Positions 15,768 through 23,923 of a stretch of 33,794 nucleotides of DNA are shown here, in pieces (within the stretch, counting starts at the first letter, position 1; the number at the start of each line of letters is the position of its first letter). The notes below the pieces were generated by a model. It was not told the origin of the DNA, did not search any database, and saw only the letters and a list, made by a program, of their open reading frames with translations. This DNA is from Planctomycetia bacterium (lineage in GTDB: Bacteria > Planctomycetota > UBA8108 > UBA1146), in NCBI GenBank assembly GCA_009937185.1, contig JAACCY010000011.1:1-33794 (forward strand). Reading direction: 5' to 3'. A program made the position numbers and the translations under genes.

Positions 15768-18011
15768 TCAATTTTCCTGACTGACGATAAAGCCGACGAT
15801 GTCTCTCGCACTATTCTCGTCGTAATTGCAGCGGTCCTTCAGGAATTGAAGACTGTTGTCCACTGCTTGCAATTCGGACTTCGACAATGTCGAACGTTCG
15901 TCTGAGAATGATTTCAGTATGTTGATCAGCGATTCATGGATCTCGTCTTTGCGCGAGTCCCAGAAGCTCTGTTTTAAAGTGTTATAGATCTCAGGGAATA
16001 CTTGGGAGTAATCCAGTTCTGAATTTGGATTATCGGTGGCGTAAGCGCCTATTCGACTGAGCAACGAAGATCTGAATTCATCGATTCCGTCTTTGATATT
16101 AAGCTTCTTCTCAATATCAGACATCACGTCAGTGGTATTCTGGCTGAAGCCTGAAGTTGTTTTTGCCGGAATGCTCTCACCCAGTTCATGGGCCTTGACG
16201 TGGTAGAAGTATTCACTGAACAGGCGATCAAATTCTCCGTCTTCAACATACGAGAAGGAGTCGAATATTTCCCTTTTCACTAACTGAAGGTAGTGACCTT
16301 TAACGTCAGAAACGAACTGTTTGCAATCGTGATATCCGTTGTCGACGGCCAAGCGGAGGAAGTCATGAACGCTAGTGTCCTTGATGAAATCTTCGATCTC
16401 TTCAAGTATCGATAACGGGGAAAGGGAATGCCATTTCTGGCTCTCGGAAGCGGAAGCAATAAGGGCCATCATTTCACGGGGAGAGGCTCCTCTTCTACCT
16501 TCGTATTCGCTCCCGTAGATGCCTTCAAACTCCCCTTCAGTACCTTCGTGTTCTTCTCTGAGGTTATTGACATTTCTCAATAGAAGTTTGCGGTCATCTT
16601 CTTTCATTCCCAGAGGTGTTTCGCCGTGATCGTAGAGCATCGCTTTCTGAAGTGGCGAAAGACGAGCGACGAGAGGCGCAAGTTCTGGCGAATGGTTTTT
16701 GGGTGATGGCCTTTTCAGTCTCGTCATGACAACCCACAAAGCTGCCATTTGAGCCGTATGTGGAGCCACGGATCCTCCCGAGACATGTCGATCGATCTGG
16801 CGCTTGTAAAGTTCCGCTTCCCGACTGTATTGCAGCAGGTAGGGAACTCTGACCAGGGCTAAACGACCTTTAAAAGAGGAGAAGTCCGGTGTTCTCTTGA
16901 ACATGTTGAGTTGCTTCTCGTTGGCACTTCCGCACAGAACAAGATCGAGATGTGCTCTAAAATTGGGAAGCTGAATCGTTCCCTTTTCAGAAGTAGTCAA
17001 AAGGTACTTGTTGGTTTCAGGTGGACGTTTCAGGAAGTCTGAGTATTCACACAAACCGCGATTCGCAGCGATCAAGTCACCGTCGACTTCGTACAAGGGA
17101 AGTCCGTGGAGAATCGTGGGTAATGCATTCCCATTCAGCCCGATAGGTCGAACCTGCGCATCTATGTTTCCTTGTGGCTCAATAGAGATACATCCGAGGC
17201 GGTACTTTTTAGAGTGGAAAAAGCGCTCCACTTGCACGTGCCTCATCACTTCGAGCCAGTCGCCTTTATGCGAGCTCAGTAATGCTTCGTAGATCCATTT
17301 GCTCTTTTGGCTCAAATCGAACTGAAACACCCAATCGTAATTGAAGTTATCCATTTCCTTGATATGGGGGTGTAGCTCTAATGCGTAGCGAACAAGTTCT
17401 TGACGCTCTTTCCTTGGGATCAGGAGCAGCGGTGAGTCTTTGAGTTCACAACGAATGATAGCGCCGACGTCTTTTGGCTTAAGGAATGCATAAGAGCCGA
17501 TGCTATCGGGCTCATCTTCTTCAAATCCGATTCGATTCGATTCCGCGGACTTCTCGGGGAAGACCCAATTGAATCGATAAAGCGCACCCTCCTGTTGGAT
17601 GCTGTATTGATGCATCGCTTGCATGATGGCATTAATCGTTGTCGATTTCGCAGATCCATTGGGACCATGGAGAAGTAGTAGTCGATCACCTTTTCCATTC
17701 CTAGAAAACTGACGAAGTTTCATGTAGATCGAATTTTGAACACTCTCTTGACCTACCAGATTTTCGGAGAGATCCCCATGTTCAAGATCGAACAGTTTCC
17801 ACCTTTTATCGGGAACCCCCACCCTCTGGATGTCCTCTGAACCGTAATATTCAAAAACGTCGAGAAGGTACCTAGGAGAATTCCGCAGATAGGGATAGGG
17901 GTGAGCGAGGAAATCGTCCAGGAAGTTGGAGAAACTGCGAATCCTTTGCCTGGATTCGAATCGGTCGATGGAGTTTCTCCTGAATTGTTTTAGAAATTCC
18001 TGATGATCCAT
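15768..18011 (-). CDS. prkA: PrkA-family AAA+ serine protein kinase-like protein
   Basis: The 747-residue product matches PrkA/YeaG: a conserved N-terminal region, then a AAA+ core with Walker A G-P-N-G-S-A-K-S-T at 116-124 and later the R-x-N-R-G-x-x-E-Y/F-x-D/E-x-x-K/R-like segment (A-N-R-G-L-C-E-Y near 315). It is about 100 residues longer than E. coli YeaG. PrkA proteins have been reported as Ser kinases, and in Bacillus as a AAA protease; the activity here is unproven. The usual partners (YeaH-like VWA protein, SpoVR) are absent. The start ATG at 18011 has GGGGGA eight bases upstream. An imperfect 12-bp inverted repeat flanks the upstream region. Confidence 0.9.
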   Translation of the reverse strand: MDHQEFLKQFRRNSIDRFESRQRIRSFSNFLDDFLAHPYPYLRNSPRYLLDVFEYYGSEDIQRVGVPDKRWKLFDLEHGDLSENLVGQESVQNSIYMKLRQFSRNGKGDRLLLLHGPNGSAKSTTINAIMQAMHQYSIQQEGALYRFNWVFPEKSAESNRIGFEEDEPDSIGSYAFLKPKDVGAIIRCELKDSPLLLIPRKERQELVRYALELHPHIKEMDNFNYDWVFQFDLSQKSKWIYEALLSSHKGDWLEVMRHVQVERFFHSKKYRLGCISIEPQGNIDAQVRPIGLNGNALPTILHGLPLYEVDGDLIAANRGLCEYSDFLKRPPETNKYLLTTSEKGTIQLPNFRAHLDLVLCGSANEKQLNMFKRTPDFSSFKGRLALVRVPYLLQYSREAELYKRQIDRHVSGGSVAPHTAQMAALWVVMTRLKRPSPKNHSPELAPLVARLSPLQKAMLYDHGETPLGMKEDDRKLLLRNVNNLREEHEGTEGEFEGIYGSEYEGRRGASPREMMALIASASESQKWHSLSPLSILEEIEDFIKDTSVHDFLRLAVDNGYHDCKQFVSDVKGHYLQLVKREIFDSFSYVEDGEFDRLFSEYFYHVKAHELGESIPAKTTSGFSQNTTDVMSDIEKKLNIKDGIDEFRSSLLSRIGAYATDNPNSELDYSQVFPEIYNTLKQSFWDSRKDEIHESLINILKSFSDERSTLSKSELQAVDNSLQFLKDRCNYDENSARDIVGFIVSQEN

Positions 18012-18024
18012 ACTGGTCGTCCCC

Positions 18025-18102
18025 CGTTCACATGCGTATCAGTAATCATACCCGATTTTACGAATTTCTTCATAGAGGGTATTTAGTAGACGCACGTGAA
18101 CG
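18025..18102. repeat. Inverted repeat flanking the prkA upstream region
   Basis: CGTTCACATGCG (18025-18036) and CGCACGTGAACG (18091-18102) are inverted copies matching at 11 of 12 positions, 54 bp apart. A possible -10 (TATGAT on the minus strand) lies between them. The geometry resembles paired operator sites for a looping or dimeric regulator of prkA. Confidence 0.4.
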
Positions 18103-18124
18103 AAGAAAAGTTTCCCAGACTTGA

Positions 18125-19291
18125 TTATTTATAAGCAGCGATGCCGGTGATTTCATGTCCCAGGATCAAAGAATGTATGTCATGTGTTCCCTCGTAGGTT
18201 TTGACCGATTCGAGGTTCAGCATGTGTCGCCCCACAGGATACTCATGAGTGACGCCGTTTGCTCCCAGAAGGTCTCTTGCGCTGCGAGCGATCTCTAATG
18301 CCCAATGAACATTGTTCCGTTTCGCCATGGAAACGTGCTGTGCTGTCATTTTGCCGTCTTCTTTTAACTGCGAGAGCCTCAGATTGAGAAGTTGAGCTTT
18401 GGTGATCTCTGTGAACATCTCCGCCAGCTTTTGCTGAACAAGTTGGAAACTGGCAATCGGCTTGTCGAACTGAATGCGACTGAGTGAGTATTTTTTAGCC
18501 GCGTCGAAGCACGCCATGGCCGCCCCTGTGGCCCCCCATGCGATGCCGTATCGAGCTTGGGTCAAGCAGGAAAGAGGACCTCCCAAACCATCAGCCCCAG
18601 GCAGGAGGTTTTCTTTAGGTATCCTGCAGTCTTGGAAATGAAGCTCACTGGTAATGGAAGCTCTGAGTGAGAATTTCTTTCCTTGCTTTGTCGTACTGAA
18701 TCCTTCAGTACCTTTTTCGACGAGGAATCCTCTGATACGACCATCCAGTTTTGCCCACACGACGGCTACGTCAGCAACGCACCCGTTAGTGATCCACATT
18801 TTATTGCCATTGAGAATATAGGAATCACCATCCTCGACAGCGTGCGTGATCATTCCACTGGGGTTTGAACCGTGGTCGGGTTCGGTTAATCCGAAACAAC
18901 CAATCATGCGACCCGAGGCGAGTTCTGGAAGGAACTTTTGTTTATGCTCTTCTGTACCGTATCGATGGATCGGATACATCACGAGACCACCTTGAACGCT
19001 GACAAAGGAGCGTAGTCCACTGTCTCCGCGTTCGAGCTCTTGCATGATTAATCCATAAGCGGTGTTGTCGAGTCCAGCACATTCGTAACCATCAAGGTTT
19101 GCACCCAGAAGACCGAGCTCACCCAACATCGGGATCACTTCTGTTGGGAACTTATCTTCCATGAAACAATCATCGATAACATCGACGATATGATCGTCGA
19201 CGAAATCACGAACGGTATCGCGAATCAATCTCTGCTCTTCAGTGAGCAGATCATCAATGATGTAAAAATCTGTACCTTCGTACTTATCCAT
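18125..19291 (-). CDS. gcdH: Glutaryl-CoA dehydrogenase-type acyl-CoA dehydrogenase
   Basis: The start is set at ATG 19291, which has GGAGG five bases upstream; the in-frame ATG at 19309 does not. The 388-residue flavoprotein matches glutaryl-CoA dehydrogenase: L-R-S-F-V-S-V-Q carries Arg94 and Ser98, the residues that bind the glutaryl carboxylate in GCDH, and the catalytic base is Glu367 in T-Y-E-G-T-H-D-I-H. The FAD-binding segment G-C-F-G-L-T-E-P-D-H-G-S is near 135. GCDH converts glutaryl-CoA to crotonyl-CoA and CO2 in lysine and tryptophan breakdown, and crotonyl-CoA would enter the FadJ/thiolase steps encoded elsewhere in the window. No lysine-degradation genes are adjacent. It follows the tRNA operon terminator. 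Confidence 0.88.
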   Translation of the reverse strand: MDKYEGTDFYIIDDLLTEEQRLIRDTVRDFVDDHIVDVIDDCFMEDKFPTEVIPMLGELGLLGANLDGYECAGLDNTAYGLIMQELERGDSGLRSFVSVQGGLVMYPIHRYGTEEHKQKFLPELASGRMIGCFGLTEPDHGSNPSGMITHAVEDGDSYILNGNKMWITNGCVADVAVVWAKLDGRIRGFLVEKGTEGFSTTKQGKKFSLRASITSELHFQDCRIPKENLLPGADGLGGPLSCLTQARYGIAWGATGAAMACFDAAKKYSLSRIQFDKPIASFQLVQQKLAEMFTEITKAQLLNLRLSQLKEDGKMTAQHVSMAKRNNVHWALEIARSARDLLGANGVTHEYPVGRHMLNLESVKTYEGTHDIHSLILGHEITGIAAYK

Positions 19292-19488
19292 GGAGACCTC
19301 CGTCAGCATTTCCTGTCACAAGTATCCCTATATTACCCGGCGGAATGGGTTGGGAGAATAAAAAGAGACACGTTGAGGATCGGAATTGTTGACAAACTAG
19401 AATTTTTAAAACTATCGCGAGGTCCAGTGAGCCATTCCTTGCCTACTCGTCTGGATAAACCGGAAAAATCATTCGCAATCGTGGGTAC

Positions 19489-19517
19489 AAAAAAAGGCCA
19501 GCACCGAAGTGCTGACC
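19489..19517 (-). terminator. Rho-independent terminator after tRNA-Glu
   Basis: On the minus strand GGTCAGCAC, a TTCG tetraloop and GTGCTGGCC form a 9-bp stem (with one G-T pair) followed by T7. It lies 13 bases after the tRNA-Glu gene and closes the long minus-strand cluster. Confidence 0.93.
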
Positions 19518-19529
19518 TCTTGTTTTAAG

Positions 19530-19604
19530 TGACCCCAAGGGGATTCGAACCCCTGTTCTCAGGATGAAAACCTGATGTCCTAGACCTGACTAGACGATGG
19601 GGCC
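19530..19604 (-). tRNA. tRNA-Glu (anticodon TTC)
   Basis: A full cloverleaf can be drawn: acceptor GGCCCCA paired with TGGGGTC, the anticodon loop TTTTCAT with anticodon TTC, and a T arm with GGTTCGAAT. The discriminator is A and no CCA is encoded. Confidence 0.95.
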
Positions 19605-19616
19605 TTAATTTCTAAG

Positions 19617-19689
19617 TGAGAGCAGATGGGCTCGAACCATCGACCGACGCCTTAAAAGGGCGTTGCTCTACCAACTGAGCTATGCTCCC
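19617..19689 (-). tRNA. tRNA-Lys (anticodon TTT)
   Basis: Acceptor GGGAGCA pairs with TGCTCTC (one G-T). The D arm AGCTCAGTTGGTAGAGC, the loop CTTTTAA with anticodon TTT, and the T arm GGTTCGAGC are all canonical. CCA is not encoded. It is transcribed with tRNA-Glu, 12 bases downstream. Confidence 0.96.
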
Positions 19690-19698
19690 GAACGAGGG

Positions 19699-19727
19699 AA
19701 TCTAACGAGTGACAATTTACACGTCAA
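19699..19727 (-). promoter_or_regulatory. Predicted promoter of the tRNA-Lys/tRNA-Glu unit
   Basis: TTGACG (-35, 5 of 6) and TAGATT (-10, 4 of 6) on the minus strand are 17 bases apart and end 9 bases before the mature 5' end of tRNA-Lys. That spacing suits a tRNA promoter with a very short leader. It lies between the frr stop and the tRNA. Confidence 0.65.
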
Positions 19728-19744
19728 CATTTTCTGCACGAATT

Positions 19745-20302
19745 TCAAATTTCCATCAACTCTGAGGTCTTGCGTTTCAGGTCATTATCGACCTGATTTT
19801 CCAGATTTTTAAGGATTCCCTGGATCCGATCTTTGCAGTCAGACAGCTCATCTTCCGACAGATCGCCGTCCTTCTTAGAGCCCTCAAACGTCTTGTTTGC
19901 GTCTCTACGGACGTTTCTCATGGAGATGCGGGATTCCTCGGCAATCTCCTTTGCGCGCGACACCAGCTGCTTACGGCGCTCCTCTGACAAGGGGGGAACC
20001 TTGAGTCGAATTAATTTTCCATCATTTTGAGGAGTGATCCCCAAATCCGAGGCCAAGAGCCCTTTTTCCATATCGGAGATGGCTGATGCGTCGAAGGGTT
20101 TGATGACAATTTGGTCTGGTTCGGGGACAGAAATGCTCGCCATATCCTTCACGGGAGTGGGAGATCCGTAGTAATCGACCCGAATCGACTCGACGAGACC
20201 CGGATGGGCCCTACCCGTTCTCATGCCTCGAAATTCGTCTCTCATGAAGTCCAAAGCTTTGGACATGCGATCTTCAGCGTCCTGGACAATTTCTTCCATC
20301 AT
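19745..20302 (-). CDS. frr: Ribosome recycling factor
   Basis: The 185-residue product has the normal RRF length and its hallmark segments: M-R-T-G-R-A-H-P near residue 27, the Y-Y-G-S-P-T-P hinge, I-P-P/V-P-P-L-S-E-E-R-R-K, and the long C-terminal helix. With EF-G it splits post-termination ribosomes. AAAGGAA lies a few bases upstream of the ATG, and the gene follows pyrH by 18 bp, as the last protein gene of the rpsB-tsf-pyrH-frr cluster. Confidence 0.97.
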   Translation of the reverse strand: MMEEIVQDAEDRMSKALDFMRDEFRGMRTGRAHPGLVESIRVDYYGSPTPVKDMASISVPEPDQIVIKPFDASAISDMEKGLLASDLGITPQNDGKLIRLKVPPLSEERRKQLVSRAKEIAEESRISMRNVRRDANKTFEGSKKDGDLSEDELSDCKDRIQGILKNLENQVDNDLKRKTSELMEI

Positions 20303-20320
20303 TCTTGTTTCCTTTCGAAC

Positions 20321-21067
20321 TCACTCTTGAGGAGGAGACGGAAGATCCGCATCCGTATCGTTTTCGGTATGCACTAAAGTCCCCACGGGATCCCCCATCA
20401 AGGCGGATTCCACCGCACCTTTAGGGTGCATATCAAAAACCCTCAATCGCAAACCTTGCTCATTACACATCGTGAATGCTGTGGAGTCCATGACCCTCAA
20501 GTTTCTCTTGAGAACCTCGGAAAAAGTGATGACGTCGAATCTTTGAGCACCGGGCACTTTTTCGGGATCTGCGTCGTAGACGCCGTCCACTTTGGTCGCC
20601 TTGAGAACTTCCTGACATTCCAGTTCTGCGGCTCTTAGGACACTGCATGTGTCTGTCGTGAAGAATGGATTGCCCGTCCCTCCAGAGAGGATCACTACGT
20701 GGCCCTCACTGAGCTTCTGACGGGCCCGGGTGGAGTTGAAGGGTTCGACTTGGGGAACGGGACTGCCGGCCCCCATGACCAAGGAGGGCGTCCCTAGAAG
20801 TTGCAGGTGAGCGTAGATCGCCAATGCGTTGACATGAGTCGCAGACATCCCGATGGCGTCTGCGATCGTTTGAGGCAATCCAGTTCCATCCCAGTCCTCG
20901 CCGCGGCAGATATTCCCGGCTCCGACGACGATGGCGATCTGGATATGAGAACTCGCCCGAGCCACCTCTTGGGTGAGTCGGGCGAGAGAATTTTGACAAA
21001 GTCCAGTCCCGGAGTCACCTCCGAGAACTTCACCGCTGACCTTCAGGAGGACTCGCCTCGAAAGCAT
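20321..21067 (-). CDS. pyrH: UMP kinase
   Basis: The 248-residue amino-acid-kinase-fold enzyme phosphorylates UMP to UDP. It shows the N-terminal L-L-K-V-S-G-E nucleotide loop, the V-G-A-G-N-I-C-R-G segment, the G-T-G-N-P-F-F-T-T-D-T acceptor loop near residue 130 and T-K-V-D-G-V-Y-D-A-D-P near 158. A short acidic C-terminal tail is extra. It lies between tsf and frr, the standard order. Confidence 0.97.
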   Translation of the reverse strand: MLSRRVLLKVSGEVLGGDSGTGLCQNSLARLTQEVARASSHIQIAIVVGAGNICRGEDWDGTGLPQTIADAIGMSATHVNALAIYAHLQLLGTPSLVMGAGSPVPQVEPFNSTRARQKLSEGHVVILSGGTGNPFFTTDTCSVLRAAELECQEVLKATKVDGVYDADPEKVPGAQRFDVITFSEVLKRNLRVMDSTAFTMCNEQGLRLRVFDMHPKGAVESALMGDPVGTLVHTENDTDADLPSPPQE

Positions 21068-21081
21068 GGCCCGCGTGACCT

Positions 21082-21672
21082 TTACTGGCCGATTTCAAAT
21101 CGACTGAAACGGGTCAACTGAATGTTCTCGCCAATAGTGGCGATGGCATCTGTGACCACTTGATCAATCGACTTTTTATCGTCTTTGATAAAGGCTTGCT
21201 TGGTGAGGCAAACTTCGCTGAAAAACTTATTCAGCTTACCCTCAACAATATTACCTCTGATCGCTTCAGGCTTATCTGCAACTTGTTCCAGGAACACTGC
21301 GCGTTCACGCTCAATCAATTCTGGATCAAGTTCTTCAGGAACGAGAGCTTGAGGGTTCATCGCTGCAATATGCATCGCAATATCACGAATCAACTCTTGG
21401 AACTGATCATTCTTGGCGACGAAATCGGTTTCGCACAAGACTTCCACGATGACCCCAATTTTTCCATTGGAGTGTACGTAGGATCCGATCCAACCTTGGT
21501 TGGTCTCGCGTCCCGCTTTCTTTGCAGCCATTTGCGCGCCACGCGATCTTAAGAGATCGATGGCCTTCTCTAAATCTCCACTGGATTCAAGAAGAGCTTT
21601 TTTGCATTCCATCATGCCAACGCCTGTACGTTTCCTGAGCTCAGCAACGTCCTTGGCACTGAATTCACTCAT
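21082..21672 (-). CDS. tsf: Elongation factor Ts
   Basis: The 196-residue product exchanges GDP on EF-Tu. The N-terminal UBA-like domain (V-A-E-L-R-K-R-T-G-V-G-M-M-E-C-K-K-A-L) and the T-D-F-V-A-K-N motif near residue 80, which contacts the EF-Tu G domain, are intact. It lacks the long second core and coiled-coil part of E. coli EF-Ts (283 residues), like the short Thermus-type EF-Ts. Confidence 0.96.
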   Translation of the reverse strand: MSEFSAKDVAELRKRTGVGMMECKKALLESSGDLEKAIDLLRSRGAQMAAKKAGRETNQGWIGSYVHSNGKIGVIVEVLCETDFVAKNDQFQELIRDIAMHIAAMNPQALVPEELDPELIERERAVFLEQVADKPEAIRGNIVEGKLNKFFSEVCLTKQAFIKDDKKSIDQVVTDAIATIGENIQLTRFSRFEIGQ

Positions 21673-21715
21673 CGGTTCTCCGATCTGCCAGTATTCTCAC
21701 TGGCCTGAACTGTTT

Positions 21716-22657
21716 CTAAGATTTTGAAGCCTCGCCACTGCCCGTGGCTGAGGGCTTGGGGTCTTCTGCTTTGGTTTTTGCAGCTTTTTCTGGTGTCACG
21801 ACAAGCTTGGGTTTCGCTTTCTCTGACTGAGGAGCGTCCGCGCCAGGAGCCGGTTGGGGAGGTTGAAACTCCTTGGACCGGTTTTCCTTGGTCATATTGC
21901 GGCTCTTCTCTTTTGCGCGAGTCTTGTCCTCGTCAGCAGATTTACGAGCGGCTTCGGCCTGCTGCTCTGCGACAAGCTTGTCCTTACCGGCGATGATCGA
22001 ATCGGTCAGTTGGCTCAGAATGACTTCGATGCTTCGGTAAGCATCGTCGTTTCCGGGAATAGGGATATCAACCAAGTTCGGATCACAGTCGGTATCCACG
22101 ATTGAAATCACAGGGATTCCCTTTGTGTGTGCTTCTCTGACAGCAATCTCGTCACGACGAATGTCGACGGTGATCATGGCACCCGGCAAACGGTTCATGT
22201 TGCGGATACCTTCGAGGTTTCTGAAAATCTTGCGACGTTCGCGTTCCATCGTTGCAAGTTCTTTCTTACCACGGCTTCCATCGGCTGAATCAGCGAGGTC
22301 TTTCTCCAGCTCTTCGAGACGACGGAGTCGTGCACGAATCGTCTGGAAGTTTGTCAGAGTTCCTCCGAGCCACCTGTGAACGCAGAAGTGCATTCCGCAA
22401 CGAGCAGACTGCTCGCGAACGACTTCTCTCGCCTGTGACTTGGTGCCCACGAATACGACCTCGTGACCTGCTGCACAGATGTTCTCAAGGAAGTGTTGGG
22501 CTCTGACGATGCCGCGAACTGTCTGACGCAGATCGATGACATGAATCTTGTTGTGCTTTTGATGAATGTATTCAGCCATGGCTGGGTGCCAACGACTGGA
22601 ACGGTGTCCAAAGTGAACACCTGCTTCAATGAGTTCCTGGATCTGTAATCCGGACAT
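21716..22657 (-). CDS. rpsB: 30S ribosomal protein uS2
   Basis: The 313-residue product begins with the uS2 core (V-H-F-G-H-R-S-S-R-W-H-P near residue 14; F-V-G-T-K-S-Q-A near 70; P-I-P-G-N-D-D-A near 200). Residues from about 235 onward form a charged, Ala/Lys/Glu/Pro-rich tail of some 75 residues absent from E. coli S2. The start ATG has AAGGA seven bases upstream. It ends at TAG; reading on would give only about 16 residues before a TGA that overlaps the tsf start. Confidence 0.97.
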   Translation of the reverse strand: MSGLQIQELIEAGVHFGHRSSRWHPAMAEYIHQKHNKIHVIDLRQTVRGIVRAQHFLENICAAGHEVVFVGTKSQAREVVREQSARCGMHFCVHRWLGGTLTNFQTIRARLRRLEELEKDLADSADGSRGKKELATMERERRKIFRNLEGIRNMNRLPGAMITVDIRRDEIAVREAHTKGIPVISIVDTDCDPNLVDIPIPGNDDAYRSIEVILSQLTDSIIAGKDKLVAEQQAEAARKSADEDKTRAKEKSRNMTKENRSKEFQPPQPAPGADAPQSEKAKPKLVVTPEKAAKTKAEDPKPSATGSGEASKS

Positions 22658-22731
22658 CTTATTTCCTTACCGCTCTTCGATGCTGGGGCCCTTACTGCAG
22701 GTAACCCACGAAAAGCATGAACTTGAGTGAT

Positions 22732-22750
22732 CTCTTCAATCTTTGAAGAG
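22732..22750 (-). promoter_or_regulatory. Hairpin in the rpsB leader
   Basis: A perfect 8-bp inverted repeat, CTCTTCAA-AGA-TTGAAGAG, lies 75-93 bases upstream of the rpsB ATG on the transcribed strand, with no T-run after it. S2 autoregulates rpsB-tsf through leader RNA in some bacteria; whether this is such an element is untested. Confidence 0.4.
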
Positions 22751-22786
22751 TCGAATGACCTCACCTACATAGTCAGATCAGAGGGT

Positions 22787-22815
22787 AAATTAGCGATCTG
22801 GGAGAGAGCCATCAA
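22787..22815 (-). promoter_or_regulatory. Weak candidate rpsB promoter
   Basis: TTGATG (-35, 4 of 6) and TAATTT (-10, 3 of 6) are 17 bases apart on the minus strand, about 130 bases before rpsB and just upstream of the leader hairpin. An inverted repeat TCACCCT/AGGGTGA (22821-22840) abuts it upstream. Confidence 0.3.
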
Positions 22816-22918
22816 TCGAATCACCCTGTCAAAAGGGTGACAAACCAATAAAACTCATGCGAATGGCAAGAAAAGACCTCAAAGTGACGAAAGATGGCGC
22901 CTGAAAGGCAAATAAAAC

Positions 22919-23914
22919 CTAAAGCGCTCTTTGTCGATCCCTCAGGCTCTCCAGTACTTTCCCGGCAGCGACCATGGCTCTTACGCCCTGAGCACCGGAA
23001 ACCGCAGGTGGACGAAGTCCTTTCGCGGAGTCCATGAAGGCTTCCAACTCTGCGCGTAGCGGTTCTGCACCACTGATTTCGAGGGGCTCTTGATGAAGAT
23101 GCTTGGCGAGGAATGACTCGGCACCCTCGGGGGCATCTAGGCGTCCGGCTGTATCGAGGAAGTCTGCGGGATCGTATTCAGAGTCCAACGAGACTTGGAA
23201 ACCGGTTCGATCAACAAGGTCGAGGCTGATGTATTGGCGAGGACCGAAAATTCGAACTTTTCTTGATCGGCTAAAGGCCACTCGACTTGTTTTCACAAAA
23301 GCGGTGGCGCCTGAAGCGAAACTCAATCGTGCATGAGCAAGATCTTCTGTCGGAGAAATGACTCGGGAGCCATGAGCGTCCACCTCAGTCAGTTCGCTTT
23401 CAATCAGATGAAGAACGATGTCGATATCATGAATCATTAAATCGTGAACAACACTGGTCTCAGTAGAACGTAAGGAGAATGGATGTATTCGATCGCACTC
23501 AATAAATACGGGATCCTTGACCTTATGAATCGCTGATCGAACAACGGGATTAAATCGTTCGATATGTCCGACTTGTAATACCGCATCATTTTCCTGAGCG
23601 GCCGAACAAAGGAAATGAGCGTCCTCTAAGGTGTGAGCGAGTGGTTTTTCCACAAGGACTGCTTTGCCAGCCTCCAGGAACGGAGTGGCAGACTTTCGAT
23701 GTTCAGGTGTGGGTGTCACGATACTGACAGCATCGACGGCATCGATGATTTGGTCGGGATGCTCAAATGCTACGCATTGATTTTCAGCGGCAATCTCGCG
23801 TGCTCGGTCCGACGAAACGTCGTAAACCCCCACGAGCTCTGCGTCAGGAATCTCATTCCAATTTCTGGCATGAGCACTCCCTAAATGACCGACACCAATG
23901 ACTGCGACCTTCAT
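22919..23914 (-). CDS. Gfo/Idh/MocA-family oxidoreductase, possibly GnnA-like
   Basis: The 331-residue product has an N-terminal Rossmann fold (V-I-G-V-G-H-L-G-S-A-H) and the E-K-P-L-A-H-T motif near residue 96, followed by the family's beta-sheet C-terminal domain with H-D-L-M-I-H-D-I-D-I near 178. Substrate is not evident from sequence. It begins 12 bases after lpxA, with GGAG overlapping the lpxA TAG stop. In Acidithiobacillus ferrooxidans the oxidoreductase GnnA sits next to lpxA and, with the aminotransferase GnnB, makes UDP-GlcNAc3N for amide-linked lipid A. The same role is possible here, but no gnnB is present in the window. Confidence 0.85.
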   Translation of the reverse strand: MKVAVIGVGHLGSAHARNWNEIPDAELVGVYDVSSDRAREIAAENQCVAFEHPDQIIDAVDAVSIVTPTPEHRKSATPFLEAGKAVLVEKPLAHTLEDAHFLCSAAQENDAVLQVGHIERFNPVVRSAIHKVKDPVFIECDRIHPFSLRSTETSVVHDLMIHDIDIVLHLIESELTEVDAHGSRVISPTEDLAHARLSFASGATAFVKTSRVAFSRSRKVRIFGPRQYISLDLVDRTGFQVSLDSEYDPADFLDTAGRLDAPEGAESFLAKHLHQEPLEISGAEPLRAELEAFMDSAKGLRPPAVSGAQGVRAMVAAGKVLESLRDRQRAL

Positions 23915-23923
23915 GGAATTCTC

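Noticed and set aside
22821-22840. Inverted repeat TCACCCT/AGGGTGA as the terminator of the lpxA-Gfo/Idh transcript
   Set aside because: It has a 7-bp stem but no T-run on the minus strand, so I leave it as an unassigned inverted repeat next to the candidate rpsB promoter.
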